Below, piece by piece: positions 17,991 through 27,903 of a DNA stretch of 60,063 nt. A program made the position numbers and the translations under genes. The notes beneath the pieces are model-generated. The model made no database searches. It worked only from the letters and a program-made list of their open reading frames with translations, and had not been told where the DNA came from. The DNA comes from an uncultured Bacteroidales bacterium. GTDB lineage: Bacteria; Bacteroidota; Bacteroidia; Bacteroidales; Muribaculaceae. Every line of letters begins with the position of its first letter. Position 1 is the first letter of the stretch. The DNA lies in NCBI GenBank assembly GCA_947175245.1, contig CAMWLW010000005.1, positions 1-60,063 of the forward strand. Direction: 5' to 3'.

Positions 17991-18893
17991 ATGAAAAGAT
18001 TTGTTACAATATTGCTCTTGACAATGGTGACGGGACTGGCGTCAACACTTATGGCAGCCCCTGCCGCCGAGCCCGAGCCGGTACCTGATTTTATTATGAG
18101 TCGCCTGTCACGTGGCTATAAGATACCCGTCGACTCGACTGTTATACACAATGAGCTTGAAGATGAGAAGGTTATCGTCGGCGGTGACACTATCAGCGTC
18201 ATTCTGCCTCAGGCCAACTATGGCCGCTATGACCGTGGACTGTACAACTACCTGTTCATACCACGCGGACAGTGGTCGTTCGGACTCACGGCTTCCTACG
18301 GCGAGTTCTCGAGCGACGATGTCCAGATACTGTCGGTTATCAAAGACCTTGACCTCGGTATCAAAGCCTACTCGCTCAAACCGTCGATCAGTTATGCCAT
18401 ACGCAACAATCAGACCATAGGTCTCAAGTTCAACTACACGCGCATGACGGGTAATCTCGGCTCACTGTCGTTTGACTTTGACGAGGACATGAACTTCACC
18501 ATCGGCGATATTTCTTACTACTCACAGACCTACAGCGCAGGTATATTCTACCGCAACTATGTGGGTCTCGGCCGCATGAAGCGATTTGGCGTTTTCAATG
18601 AGATAGACCTCTCGTTCGGCAGCGGCTCGTCACGATTTAAGCGTATCTATAACGGAGCTACACGTGATACACGCACCAACATCACCGAGGCCAGTCTCAA
18701 TTTCAGCCCCGGTCTCGCAATCTTCATAATGGACAACGTCGCGTTCAATGTCTCGTTCGGCGTCTTTGGTCTCAGGATGCGCAACGAGCATCAGTGGACC
18801 GACGGTATAGAGGAAGGCTCGCGATTTACCAGCGGTGCCAACTTCAAGTTTAATATCTTCAATATCAATTTCGGCATGGCCATCTGCATCTGA
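17991..18893 (+). CDS. predicted outer-membrane beta-barrel protein, paralogue 2
   Basis: 300 aa. The signal peptide ends near ASTLMAAPAAE. It has an extra ~50-residue N-terminal segment (SRLSRGYKIPVDSTVIHNEL ...) not present in its neighbour. It then carries the same barrel signature blocks: YLFIPRGQW, YRNYVGLGRMKRFGVFNEI, LNFSPGLAIFIMDNVAFNVS and GANFKFNIFNINFGMAI. The divergence of the two copies suggests an old tandem duplication with separate roles, perhaps as a hetero-oligomer. The PCMD lipoprotein gene follows after 23 bp. Confidence 0.75.
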   Translation: MKRFVTILLLTMVTGLASTLMAAPAAEPEPVPDFIMSRLSRGYKIPVDSTVIHNELEDEKVIVGGDTISVILPQANYGRYDRGLYNYLFIPRGQWSFGLTASYGEFSSDDVQILSVIKDLDLGIKAYSLKPSISYAIRNNQTIGLKFNYTRMTGNLGSLSFDFDEDMNFTIGDISYYSQTYSAGIFYRNYVGLGRMKRFGVFNEIDLSFGSGSSRFKRIYNGATRDTRTNITEASLNFSPGLAIFIMDNVAFNVSFGVFGLRMRNEHQWTDGIEEGSRFTSGANFKFNIFNINFGMAICI

Positions 18894-18916
18894 TGCCACC
18901 TAAATTATAATACGAT

Positions 18917-20500
18917 ATGTCAGGTTCATCAATATATAAATACAGCAGGCTGTCGCTCATGGCGGTTGTACTGTCGCTTGTTATCACCGGCTGTATAAAG
19001 AACGATATCCCGTATCCGCGCATCCAGGCCAATTTCCTCACGTTCAGTGTCGAGGGCGAGAGCCAGGCGGCCGTTATCGATTCGGCCACGCGTGTCATCA
19101 GCCTCACGCTCGGCGAGGAAGTCGACATCTACAGTGTCAATGTCGCCGGCTACACCGTTACCCCGGGAGCGCGCGTAGAGGATGGCGTGCTCGACAAACC
19201 CCTCAACCTGTCACGTCCCGTCGCGGTCTCGCTCAGCATCTATCAGGAATACTGGTGGGTGATAAAAGCGACTCAGAATATTGAACGATATTTCAATGTC
19301 TCGGGCCAGATTGGTACCAGCGTTATCGATGTGCCGGCCCACCGTGTCATAGTCACTATGCCTGATGGCGCCGATCTTGCCAACCTGCGCGTGACATCGA
19401 TGAAACTCGGTGCGGTCGGTTCGACCGTAAGCCCCGATATCAACGGCTCGGTCATCAGCCTTAAATCACCGCTCGAGGTCATCGTCACCAGTTATGGCCG
19501 CGAGGAGATATGGACAATATATGCTGAGATCACCGCCAGCACCGTCACAACAGTGCGTGCCGATGCGTGGACCAACGTGGCATGGATATATGGCCAGGCC
19601 CAGGAGGGTAAGGACAACGGTTTTGAATACCGTCGCGGCGACAGCGACGAGTGGCAGCGTGTTCCGGCCGACTGGATTACCTATGACGGCGGTGACTTTA
19701 CCGCGCGTCTCGTGCATCTCGACCCCGATACCGAATATGCCGCCCGCGCCTACTCTGACACTGAGTATGCTGCCGAGGTTGTGTTCACCACCGGCAGTGT
19801 CGTTCAGGTGCCCAACAGCAACTTTGAGAACTGGTGGCTCAACGGTAAGATATGGAATCCGTGGGCCGAGGGCGGCGAGTCTTACTGGGATACAGGTAAC
19901 AAGGGTGCCACAACGCTCGGCCCCAGCAACACCCAGCCAACCACCGATACCCCGACAGGTACAGGCCGCGCCGCCATGCTTGAGACCCGTTTCGTGGGTC
20001 TCGGTACCCTTGGCAAACTTGCCGCCGGCAACATTTTCACCGGACTGTACGTGCGCACCGACGGAACAAACGGCGTTCTCAGCTTCGGTCGTCCGTTCAC
20101 CCAGCGGCCTACCCGCCTGCGTGGCTACCTCAAATACAATATGGTGCCCATCAGTCACACATCGGCCGGCTTTGAGGATTTAAAAGGACGTCCCGACACC
20201 TGCATCGTGTGGTCGGCGCTTATCGACAGTCCCGAGCCTTTCGAGATACGTACCAACCCCAAGAACCGACAGCTCTTTGACCCCAATGGCCCTGAAGTTG
20301 TGGCCTATGCAAACATTCAGTATGGCAAGAGTGTTGATAATTATATTCAGTTTGACATTGAGTTTGATTATCGTTCGACTCAGCGCGTGCCCAACTATAT
20401 CATCATCGTCGGTTCGGCCTCAAAATTCGGTGACTATTTTACCGGCGGTAACGGCAGCGTGCTTTATCTCGACGATCTCGAGCTCATGTACGACTACTGA
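18917..20500 (+). CDS. PCMD domain-containing lipoprotein
   Basis: 527 aa with a lipoprotein signal (LSLVITGC, Cys ~26). Two consecutive Ig-like/DUF-type beta repeats (~35-210) show the pattern of bacterial surface adhesin modules. A fibronectin-like segment follows (~215-295, ending AAEVVFTTGS). The C-terminal PCMD (putative carbohydrate metabolism) jelly-roll domain (~300-527) begins VPNSNFENWW and ends SVLYLDDLELMYDY. PCMD proteins are usually thought to bind glycans at the Bacteroidetes surface. No SusC/SusD pair or glycosidase is adjacent; its neighbours are barrel proteins. Confidence 0.85.
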   Translation: MSGSSIYKYSRLSLMAVVLSLVITGCIKNDIPYPRIQANFLTFSVEGESQAAVIDSATRVISLTLGEEVDIYSVNVAGYTVTPGARVEDGVLDKPLNLSRPVAVSLSIYQEYWWVIKATQNIERYFNVSGQIGTSVIDVPAHRVIVTMPDGADLANLRVTSMKLGAVGSTVSPDINGSVISLKSPLEVIVTSYGREEIWTIYAEITASTVTTVRADAWTNVAWIYGQAQEGKDNGFEYRRGDSDEWQRVPADWITYDGGDFTARLVHLDPDTEYAARAYSDTEYAAEVVFTTGSVVQVPNSNFENWWLNGKIWNPWAEGGESYWDTGNKGATTLGPSNTQPTTDTPTGTGRAAMLETRFVGLGTLGKLAAGNIFTGLYVRTDGTNGVLSFGRPFTQRPTRLRGYLKYNMVPISHTSAGFEDLKGRPDTCIVWSALIDSPEPFEIRTNPKNRQLFDPNGPEVVAYANIQYGKSVDNYIQFDIEFDYRSTQRVPNYIIIVGSASKFGDYFTGGNGSVLYLDDLELMYDY

Positions 20501-20540
20501 ATCAATTAATTCATTTTTAAATTAAAATATCGATTGCCTT

Positions 20541-21191
20541 ATGATGAAACGCACGTTGACTTCGATTGTAGCCGCCATTGCCCTTGCAGGCTCGGTCTCG
20601 GCTCAGAATTACTTGTTGAATAATCCCGATAACAAGAGTTTCCTGGGCATACGCGCCGGTGTTGACATCAGCTCGACTGCCGGGACGGTGGTCGACAACT
20701 ACAGCAACGGTGCCGGTTTCACCATCGGTGCAGTCTACAATATACCCCTGTGGCAGAATCTATACTTCGAGCCGGGTGTTCACCTGTTTTATGACACGTT
20801 CGGCTACAATCTCCTTAAGTCGGCCGAGCCTTTTGAAGAACTTGACGGCTCGGTGCGAAACTTCGGTTTCCGCATCCCGTTTAACTTCGGCTACCATTTT
20901 GACTTTACCGACGACATTTCGGTATCACTGTTCACAGGCCCGGTGCTCAACACCAATCTGACGGCCAAAACTTACTTTGACGGTCAGAAAAGCTTGAACA
21001 CATCAATAATGGAAAACGGGTTCAAGCGTTTTGACCTGCAGTGGGACTTCGGCATCAGCATGACCTACGGGCACAACTACTATGTAGCCATCACCGGGGC
21101 GGTAGGCATGACCAAGGTTTATAATCCTACTGCCGATTTCTCGGCCTTCCGCCGCAACACCTGTAATATCTCGGTCGGCTATAACTTTTAG
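20541..21191 (+). CDS. porin-family outer-membrane beta-barrel protein
   Basis: 216 aa with a signal peptide (ends GSVSAQN). It then has an eight-strand-type barrel: FLGIRAGVDISS, LYFEPGVHLFYDTFGYN, FGFRIPFNFGYHF and a terminal strand NTCNISVGYNF ending in Phe, the usual BAM recognition residue. It resembles the OMP_b-brl_2/PorT-like group. It is the last gene of the four-gene envelope cassette, with 63 bp to the efflux adaptor gene. Function unknown. Confidence 0.8.
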   Translation: MMKRTLTSIVAAIALAGSVSAQNYLLNNPDNKSFLGIRAGVDISSTAGTVVDNYSNGAGFTIGAVYNIPLWQNLYFEPGVHLFYDTFGYNLLKSAEPFEELDGSVRNFGFRIPFNFGYHFDFTDDISVSLFTGPVLNTNLTAKTYFDGQKSLNTSIMENGFKRFDLQWDFGISMTYGHNYYVAITGAVGMTKVYNPTADFSAFRRNTCNISVGYNF

Positions 21192-21254
21192 TTTAGCCTC
21201 CACTATTGTAGCCCTGTCATTATCATCACATTATAATTCTCTATACTTTACAAC

Positions 21255-22436
21255 ATGATTGGTTCAGTCTTTAAGAGTATCGGCCGGGTCATTGCTTGTC
21301 ATAAAAAGCTAACGATTGGCATTATAGTGGCCCTCGCGGCCGTGATCGTGACTCTTGTCGTGCTGTTGCGTTCCAAGCCGGCGCCACCTCCGCTCGTTCC
21401 CGTTGAGATACAGCCCGTTGTCACCGAAGACGTCAATATCTATGGCGACTATGTGGGGCGCATCAGGGCTCAGCAATTTGTCGAAGTGCGCGCACGTGTC
21501 GAGGGCTACCTCGAGTCGATGCTCTTTGAAGAGGGTACCTATATAACCAAAGGGCAGACGCTTTTCATCATCGACCCCACGATATATCGGGCCAATATGT
21601 TGAAAGCCAAGGCCAATCTTGCTAAGGCTACCGCTACCGAGGAGAAAGCCAAGCGCGACCTTGAGCGCATACGCCCGCTCTATGAGCAGAATGCCGCCTC
21701 GCGTCTTGACCTCGACAACGCCATTGCCGCCTACGAGACCGCCAAGGCCGACGTCACCGTCAGCGAGGCCGAGCTGTCTCTCGCCGAGCAGACACTCAGT
21801 TACACCCGCGTCACATCACCCATTTCGGGTTATATCTCAGAGCGCAGCGCCGATATCGGTACGCTCGTAGGCCCCGGCGGCAAATCATTGCTTGCCACCG
21901 TTGTCAACAGCGACACCGTGCGTGTCGACTTCTCGATGACATCGCTCGAGTATCTCAAGAGCCGTTCGCGCAACGTCAATCTCGGTCAGCGCGATTCGTC
22001 CCGTACATGGGATCCTTACGTTACCATCACGATGGCCGACGGGTCGGTCTATCCTTACCGCGGACTTGTTGACTTTGCCGACCCGAAGGTTGACCCCAAG
22101 ACAGGTACATTCCAGGTGCGCGCCGAGATGAAGAACCCCGACCACGCCCTGCTGCCGGGCGAGTTCACCCGTGTCCGTCTGCTGCTCGACGTGCGAGAGA
22201 ATGCGATTGCCGTGCCGTCCAAGGCTATCGAGGTCGACAAGGGTGGGGCATACGTCTACATTGTCCGTCCTGACAGCATTGTCGAGCGCCGTTTTGTCGA
22301 GACCGGCCCCGAACAGGGTAACAGCGTTGTCGTTGAACGCGGTCTCGATGCCGGCGAGAGCATCATAGTCGAGGGTTACCACAAGGTAAAGCACGGCATG
22401 AAGGTCGCACCCGTCTATGCCGCACAAACACTCTAA
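21255..22436 (+). CDS. RND efflux periplasmic adaptor subunit (AcrA/MexA type)
   Basis: 393 aa. An N-terminal TM anchor (~19-38) is followed by a barrel-sandwich lipoyl-like hybrid domain (IYGDYVGRIRAQQFVEVRAR), a coiled-coil alpha-hairpin (~105-170) and beta-barrel and membrane-proximal domains. The typical TSPISGYISERSADIGTLVG segment is present at ~190-210. It bridges the inner-membrane RND pump and the outer-membrane channel encoded directly downstream. The three genes have spacings of 12 bp and a 4-nt overlap, so they form one operon. Confidence 0.95.
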   Translation: MIGSVFKSIGRVIACHKKLTIGIIVALAAVIVTLVVLLRSKPAPPPLVPVEIQPVVTEDVNIYGDYVGRIRAQQFVEVRARVEGYLESMLFEEGTYITKGQTLFIIDPTIYRANMLKAKANLAKATATEEKAKRDLERIRPLYEQNAASRLDLDNAIAAYETAKADVTVSEAELSLAEQTLSYTRVTSPISGYISERSADIGTLVGPGGKSLLATVVNSDTVRVDFSMTSLEYLKSRSRNVNLGQRDSSRTWDPYVTITMADGSVYPYRGLVDFADPKVDPKTGTFQVRAEMKNPDHALLPGEFTRVRLLLDVRENAIAVPSKAIEVDKGGAYVYIVRPDSIVERRFVETGPEQGNSVVVERGLDAGESIIVEGYHKVKHGMKVAPVYAAQTL

Positions 22437-22448
22437 CGCCGCGCCGTC

Positions 22449-25400
22449 ATGAAACGCAATTTCTTCATCGACCACCCGGTATTTTCCATCGTTATTTCGA
22501 TTGTTATATTGATTGCCGGCGGCATCGGTCTCATAATGCTGCCTGTCGATCAGTATCCCGGCATCGTGCCGCCTGTTGTCAAGGTGGCCGCGTCTTATCC
22601 CGGTGCCGATGCCACTACCGTTACCCAGGCGGTGGCTACACCTATCGAGCAGGAGCTCAACGGCACTCCCGGCATGCTCTATATGAGTTCGTCAAGTTCC
22701 AACTCGGGCGGATTTACGGCACGTATCACCTTTGACATCGACACCGACCCCGAGCTTGCCGCTGTCGATGTCCAGAACCGCATCAAGAAAGCCGAGAGCC
22801 GACTGCCGGCCGAGGTAATCCAGAACGGTATTACTGTCGAGAAAGAGACTGCCAACAGGTTGATGACCATAACGTTGCTGTCAAATGACCCTAAGTTTGA
22901 CGAGATATATCTGAGTAACTTCGCTACGCTCAATGTCATAGACCTTTTGCGTCGTGTGCCCGGCGTCAGCAGTATCAGCAATGTGGGTGGACGATACTAT
23001 GCCATGCAATTGTGGGTACAGCCCGACAAGCTTGCTGATATGGGGTTGACTGTCAAAGATTTGCAGAACGCTCTGAAGGATCAGAACCGCGAAGCCGCTG
23101 CCGGCGTTCTCGGTCAGGCTCCTATGGATGGTGTTGATGTCACGGTTCCTATCGTCGCGCCGGGCCGACTGTCGAGCGTGAGCGAGTTTGAGGACATTGT
23201 AGTGCGTGCCAACACCAACGGCTCGATGATACGCATGAAAGATGTCGCGCGCGTGTCGCTCGAGGCTTCGTCCTACTCTACCGAGAGTGGCTATAACGGA
23301 GGCAACGCGGCCGTGCTCAACATCACTATGCTCCCCGGGGCCAACGCAATGGATGTGGCCGAACGTATCAGAGACACCATGAAGGAGATCAGCGCCGGTT
23401 TCCCCGAGGGCATATCATACAGTATTCCGTTCGATATGACGACCTATATCTCCGAGTCGATTCACCACGTCTACCGGACGTTCTTCGAAGCGTTGCTGCT
23501 TGTTATCCTCGTCGTTTTCCTGTCACTCCAGAACTGGCGTGCCACCATTATCCCCATCGTGGCCGTTCCCATATCGCTTGTCGGCACGTTCGGCATCATG
23601 CTCATCTTCGGGTTCTCGCTCAATATGCTCACGTTGCTCGGCCTTATCCTGGCCATCGGTATTGTGGTCGATGACGCTATTGTCGTGGTCGAGAATGTCG
23701 ACCGTATCATGAATAAGGAACACCTGCCCCCGCTCGAGGCCACCCGTAAGGCTATGACCAATCTCGGCTCGGCTCTCATCGCCATGTCGCTCGTGCTGTG
23801 CGCGGTGTTTATACCCGTCAGCTTTCTGCCCGGTATCACCGGCCAGCTCTACCGACAGTTCACCATCACCATCGCGGTGTCGGTGATAATCTCGACTATA
23901 GTGGCGCTGACCTTGTCGCCGGTGATGTGCAGCATGTTGCTGCGTCCCGAGAAGCATGGCCGGCGCAAGAACCGCATCTTCCGCTACATCAACCTGTGGC
24001 TAACCCGTGGCACGCGTCTCTATAGCAAGGGCATCATACGCACGGGCCGTCACCCGCGCCGCATGGTTGCCGCGTTCGGTATGTCGCTCGTGTTCATCTG
24101 GTTTATGAACAATGTTACCCCTTCGAGCTTCATGACGCCCGAAGATCAGGGCTACTTTACAGTGGGACTTGATTTGCCCGAAGGCGCCACTATCGAGCGC
24201 ACCCGTCGTGTCACCGACCGTGCCATCGAGTGGCTGATGGCCGACCCCGATATCGAGCATGTGCTCAATGTCACCGGCTCGTCATCGTCAATAGGTACCA
24301 ATCAGTCACACAGTACCCTGACGGTAATTCTCAAACCCTGGAACGAGCGCAAGACGCGTGACATCAATAAGATACGTGACAGGGTGTATGCCGAGTTGTC
24401 GACTTATCCCGAGAGCAGCGTCTATATATCATCACCACCGATTATTCCCGGCCTCGGCTCGGCGGGCGGTTTTGAGATGGTTCTCGAGGCGCGCGGCGAG
24501 ACTTCCTATGCCCGGTTGCAGGAGGCAGTCGATACCATAATGAGTATAGCGGCTACAATGCCCCAGTTCTCGGCGCTCGGTTCGTCGATGCAGCGTGAGA
24601 TTCCACAGCTCTACTTTGCCGTCGACCGTGACAAGGCCCAGCTGCAGGGTGTCCCCATGAGCGATATTTTCTCGACTATGAAAGCCTTCACCGGGTCGAT
24701 ATATGTCAACGACTTCAATATGTTCAACCGCATATACCGCGTGTACATTCAGGCCGAGGCTCCCTACCGCGCCAACCGCGATAATCTTAACCTGTTCTTC
24801 GTGCGTGGTGAGGGCGGCGCCATGATTCCCGTCACTTCGCTCGGCACTACGAGCTATACCACCGGCCCCGGTTCGATAAGCCGCTTCAACATGTTCAGCG
24901 CCGCCACGCTGTCGGGCGAGGCTGCCAGCGGATACAGCACCGGCGAGGCTATGGACGCGCTCGAGCGGATTGTCAACGAGCATCTTGGTGACGTAAACGT
25001 CGGCGTCGAGTGGAGTGGCTTGTCCTATCAGGAACGTCACGGCTCGGGCAACACGATGGTTGTGCTCGGTCTGGCACTGGTGTTCGTTTTCCTGGTGCTC
25101 GCCGCGCTCTACGAGAGCTGGGCCGTACCCATTGCCGTCATCATGTCGCTCCCTGTGGCGGGTGTCGGTGCCTACCTCGGTATATGGATGTGTGGCCTGG
25201 AGAATAATGTCTATTTCCAGATAGGTCTTGTGATGCTCGTCGGTCTCGTGGCCAAGAACGCCATTCTCATTGTCGAGTTTGCCAAGGAAGGCACCGACGC
25301 GGGGTTGGCTCCGGCCGATGCCGCCCTGCGTGCCGCCCGTCTGCGTTTCCGACCCATCGTCATGACGTCGCTCGCATTCATGCTCGGCCTGCTGCCGTTG

Positions 25401-25553
25401 CTTTTTGCGTCAGGGCCCGGAGCAGCCGCGCGACGCGACATCGGTACAGGCGTATTCTTCGGCATGCTTGTCGCCGTCACTGTCGGCATCCTTTTCGTGC
25501 CGTTCTTCTTCGTTCAGATAGCCCGTATTAAAGACAAATTCAAAAAAAGATGA
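22449..25553 (+). CDS. RND efflux transporter permease (AcrB/HAE1 family)
   Basis: 1034 aa, the standard AcrB length. Twelve TM helices fall in two halves, each followed by a large porter loop. The N-terminus (MKRNFFIDHPVFSIVISIVI), the proton-relay Asp pair in GIVVDDAIVVVENVDR (TM4) and the TM10 Lys region (LVGLVAKNAILIVEFAKEG) are all there. It exports amphiphilic drugs, bile salts or similar compounds using the proton gradient; specificity is not readable. No TetR or AraC repressor gene is adjacent. Confidence 0.96.
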   Translation: MKRNFFIDHPVFSIVISIVILIAGGIGLIMLPVDQYPGIVPPVVKVAASYPGADATTVTQAVATPIEQELNGTPGMLYMSSSSSNSGGFTARITFDIDTDPELAAVDVQNRIKKAESRLPAEVIQNGITVEKETANRLMTITLLSNDPKFDEIYLSNFATLNVIDLLRRVPGVSSISNVGGRYYAMQLWVQPDKLADMGLTVKDLQNALKDQNREAAAGVLGQAPMDGVDVTVPIVAPGRLSSVSEFEDIVVRANTNGSMIRMKDVARVSLEASSYSTESGYNGGNAAVLNITMLPGANAMDVAERIRDTMKEISAGFPEGISYSIPFDMTTYISESIHHVYRTFFEALLLVILVVFLSLQNWRATIIPIVAVPISLVGTFGIMLIFGFSLNMLTLLGLILAIGIVVDDAIVVVENVDRIMNKEHLPPLEATRKAMTNLGSALIAMSLVLCAVFIPVSFLPGITGQLYRQFTITIAVSVIISTIVALTLSPVMCSMLLRPEKHGRRKNRIFRYINLWLTRGTRLYSKGIIRTGRHPRRMVAAFGMSLVFIWFMNNVTPSSFMTPEDQGYFTVGLDLPEGATIERTRRVTDRAIEWLMADPDIEHVLNVTGSSSSIGTNQSHSTLTVILKPWNERKTRDINKIRDRVYAELSTYPESSVYISSPPIIPGLGSAGGFEMVLEARGETSYARLQEAVDTIMSIAATMPQFSALGSSMQREIPQLYFAVDRDKAQLQGVPMSDIFSTMKAFTGSIYVNDFNMFNRIYRVYIQAEAPYRANRDNLNLFFVRGEGGAMIPVTSLGTTSYTTGPGSISRFNMFSAATLSGEAASGYSTGEAMDALERIVNEHLGDVNVGVEWSGLSYQERHGSGNTMVVLGLALVFVFLVLAALYESWAVPIAVIMSLPVAGVGAYLGIWMCGLENNVYFQIGLVMLVGLVAKNAILIVEFAKEGTDAGLAPADAALRAARLRFRPIVMTSLAFMLGLLPLLFASGPGAAARRDIGTGVFFGMLVAVTVGILFVPFFFVQIARIKDKFKKR

Positions 25554-26929
25554 AACGCTGCCATAACACATTAATTATAATAGCTACAGCCATGTTGGTG
25601 GCGGCATGTTCGGGTACACGCAATCTCACGGCGCCCGAAGTCGAACTGCCTGACACCTATAATGACAACGGCGCCGTTGACACTCTATCGATAGCCGACA
25701 TCGAGTGGTGGCATTTCTTCAGCGACTCGACTCTCGCCGGCATGATCAACGAGGCGCTGTTGCACAACAAGGATATTCAGGTTGCCGCCGCCCGTGTCAG
25801 TGAGCTCGAGGCCATGTATGGTGTCGACAAACTTGTTTATCTGCCCACGCTATCGGCCGTAGTGGGCGCTACGAGCGAGACCAATGACTACTATAACGAG
25901 TCGTCCTCGCGCGATACCGAGATAAGTGTCAAGGCTCGTCTTAACTGGGAAATTGACCTTTGGGGCGGTCTTAGCAATAAGAAAAAAGGCTCGGAGGCGC
26001 GTTACCGTGCATCGGTCGAAGATCGCCGTGCGATGGAAATGACCATTATTGCCCAGACGGCAACCGCTTACTTCAATCTTGTGGCATTGCAGAATGAACT
26101 CAATATCGTCAAGCGCACGATGATAACCCGCGAGGAGAGTCTGCAGAAAGCCTACCTGCGTTTTCAGGGGGGCATGACGAGCGAGATTGTCTATCAGCAG
26201 GCCAAGGTGGAGCTTGCCACAACAGCTGCCCTCGTGCCCGGACTCAACCGACGCATCACGCTTGCCAAGAATGCGCTGTCACTCCTTATGGGACGTCTAC
26301 CCGACGATATGTGGACGCTGTCATACTATACGCTCGACGAGAATTTGCCTGAGCGCGTGCCGCTCGGCGTGCCGTCGAGTCTGCTTGAGCGCCGTCCCGA
26401 CCTGCGTGCGTCAGAGCAGCGTCTGAAATCAGCACTGGCCGCTGTGGGTGTGGCCTACAGCAATCGTTTCCCAAATCTCACGATAGGCATCACCGGGGGG
26501 TGGGAAAATGATGAGCTGAAAAAACTGTTCAGTTCGCCGTTCTCCTATCTGCTTGGCAACATATCGGGCACTGTGCTCGACTTCGGCCGCAACAAGCGAC
26601 GCTATAAGGCATCGATAGCCGCTTATGAGCAGGCGCGGTTCACTTATGAGAAAAATGTATTGCAGGCTTTCACCGAGGTCGATAACGCTGTCGAGTCTTA
26701 CCGCCAGCTTCAGCTCACCGCCGCTCGTCGCCGCGAACTGCGCGATGCCGCCCTGAAGTATGTCGACCTGGCCAACATACAGTATATAGGCGGTTCGATA
26801 AGCTATATCGACGTCCTTGACGCCTCGCGCCGTTACTTTGACGCTCAGATTAACTACAGTAATGCCGTGCGCGACGAGTACCTTGCACTTGTTGAGTTAT
26901 ACCGATCGCTCGGCGGCGGCTGGAACTGA
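25550..26929 (+). CDS. TolC-like outer-membrane efflux lipoprotein (NodT/OprM family)
   Basis: 459 aa with a lipoprotein signal (MLVAACSG, Cys ~20). Two OEP repeats follow (~70-250 and ~270-450). The family blocks WEIDLWGGLSNKKKGSEARY and LERRPDLRASEQRLKSA are clear. It forms the outer-membrane channel of the RND pump. The ATG overlaps the stop of the permease gene (ATGA, 25550-25553). Confidence 0.94.
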   Translation: MKRCHNTLIIIATAMLVAACSGTRNLTAPEVELPDTYNDNGAVDTLSIADIEWWHFFSDSTLAGMINEALLHNKDIQVAAARVSELEAMYGVDKLVYLPTLSAVVGATSETNDYYNESSSRDTEISVKARLNWEIDLWGGLSNKKKGSEARYRASVEDRRAMEMTIIAQTATAYFNLVALQNELNIVKRTMITREESLQKAYLRFQGGMTSEIVYQQAKVELATTAALVPGLNRRITLAKNALSLLMGRLPDDMWTLSYYTLDENLPERVPLGVPSSLLERRPDLRASEQRLKSALAAVGVAYSNRFPNLTIGITGGWENDELKKLFSSPFSYLLGNISGTVLDFGRNKRRYKASIAAYEQARFTYEKNVLQAFTEVDNAVESYRQLQLTAARRRELRDAALKYVDLANIQYIGGSISYIDVLDASRRYFDAQINYSNAVRDEYLALVELYRSLGGGWN

Positions 26930-26943
26930 TCGACCGTCAGGTC

Positions 26944-27405
26944 TTAAAGATAAGTATATTGGCCGAGTTCCTGAGGGGTGAGTGTGCCGATGAGGTTAAC
27001 CGCAGTCACGTCCGACGAGTCGATAATTACCAGCATGTATTCATACAGGTTGTTGTTCAGTTGCCGTTGGTATAGTGATATCACCGAGTCGTCATCTTTT
27101 ATGTGTACAGTGCGTTCAAATGTGGGCCCTTTGCTCAGGTAATTCTTAATAACGGCTTTCAACTTCTCAATTGACTGGGTGTGGTCGGTGTTGACCGTCT
27201 CAACAAAGTCGATTTTGCCTATTAATTTCTGAAGCAATATCGGCCCCGAAATTTGTGCCATAAGCTGGGGCGACATTAACATCTTGTTGTTAATCGTCGT
27301 GCAGTTGACTTGTTCAAACGACTCACACATCTCACATAGCCCTTGAGCTGTAGCTGTGGCTATACCTGCGAGTAGTGCTAATGCTATGAAGAATATCCTT
27401 ACCAT
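26944..27405 (-). CDS. DUF4252 family secreted protein
   Basis: 153 aa from ATG 27405 (MVRIFFIALALLAGIATATA), which gives a clean signal peptide. A TTG at 27429 overlapping the upstream stop is the alternative. The mature part (~130 aa) contains paired Cys near the N-terminus (GLCEMCESFEQVNC) and a KLIGKIDFVETVNTD..KLKAVI block typical of DUF4252. In Bacteroidetes these small periplasmic proteins are typically encoded after an ECF sigma factor and its anti-sigma factor, exactly as here. They may be the output or a modulator of that regulon. Function unknown. Confidence 0.8.
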   Translation of the reverse strand: MVRIFFIALALLAGIATATAQGLCEMCESFEQVNCTTINNKMLMSPQLMAQISGPILLQKLIGKIDFVETVNTDHTQSIEKLKAVIKNYLSKGPTFERTVHIKDDDSVISLYQRQLNNNLYEYMLVIIDSSDVTAVNLIGTLTPQELGQYTYL

Positions 27406-27425
27406 GATATTGAGTTGGCTGAGGT

Positions 27426-27902
27426 TCAAAAATCAAATTCAAAATCGGGTGTGACGTCTTCGCCGTTCTGTACCGACACGTTCTGGATGCGCGCAATCAG
27501 GCCGAGCGCTTTCATTGTGTGTTCCTCAATTTGTGCGCCGGTCATGCCATACAGGTCATCTTCGGCCTCCGGTTGCCACAGTCTTGTGCCAATGACACAC
27601 AGCACGGCGAGCGATGATGCTATGGCAAGCGAACGCTTGACCCAGCGGGTGAGTCTCAGGCTCTTCTTTCTTTCCTCGCGGTCAAGGCTGTCGATGGTGT
27701 CGTTGAGGCGTTGCTCGAGCGCCTCAGGTACCTCAATCAAGCTGAGCGAGTCAAACATCTCGCGTTCAGCCTTGTATTGCTCGGCATGCTCGGGGCTGTC
27801 AAGCAGCAGGCGCAGTGTGGCTTCTTCCTCGCGCGTGGTCTCTCCGTTATAGAACCGCTCGAGAAGTGAGTCAATGTCGTGTAGATGTTTCCTGTCGTCC
27901 AT
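27426..27902 (-). CDS. membrane anti-sigma-like protein
   Basis: 158 aa from ATG 27902 (MDDRKHLHDIDSLLERFYNG), just after the sigma-factor stop; the longer in-frame reading runs inside the sigma gene. The N-terminal ~85 residues are helical and charged (ERFYNGETTREEEATLRLLL), like Bacteroidetes anti-sigma domains. One TM helix (~residues 90-110, RSLAIASSLAVLCVIGTRLW) is followed by a short periplasmic tail ending DFEFDF. It lacks a FecR domain. By position and topology it should hold the ECF sigma factor at the membrane. Confidence 0.8.
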   Translation of the reverse strand: MDDRKHLHDIDSLLERFYNGETTREEEATLRLLLDSPEHAEQYKAEREMFDSLSLIEVPEALEQRLNDTIDSLDREERKKSLRLTRWVKRSLAIASSLAVLCVIGTRLWQPEAEDDLYGMTGAQIEEHTMKALGLIARIQNVSVQNGEDVTPDFEFDF

Positions 27903-27903
27903 A

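Noticed and set aside
18917..20500. PCMD lipoprotein as part of a SusC/D polysaccharide utilisation locus
   Set aside because: No SusC/SusD pair, glycosidase or PUL regulator is adjacent.
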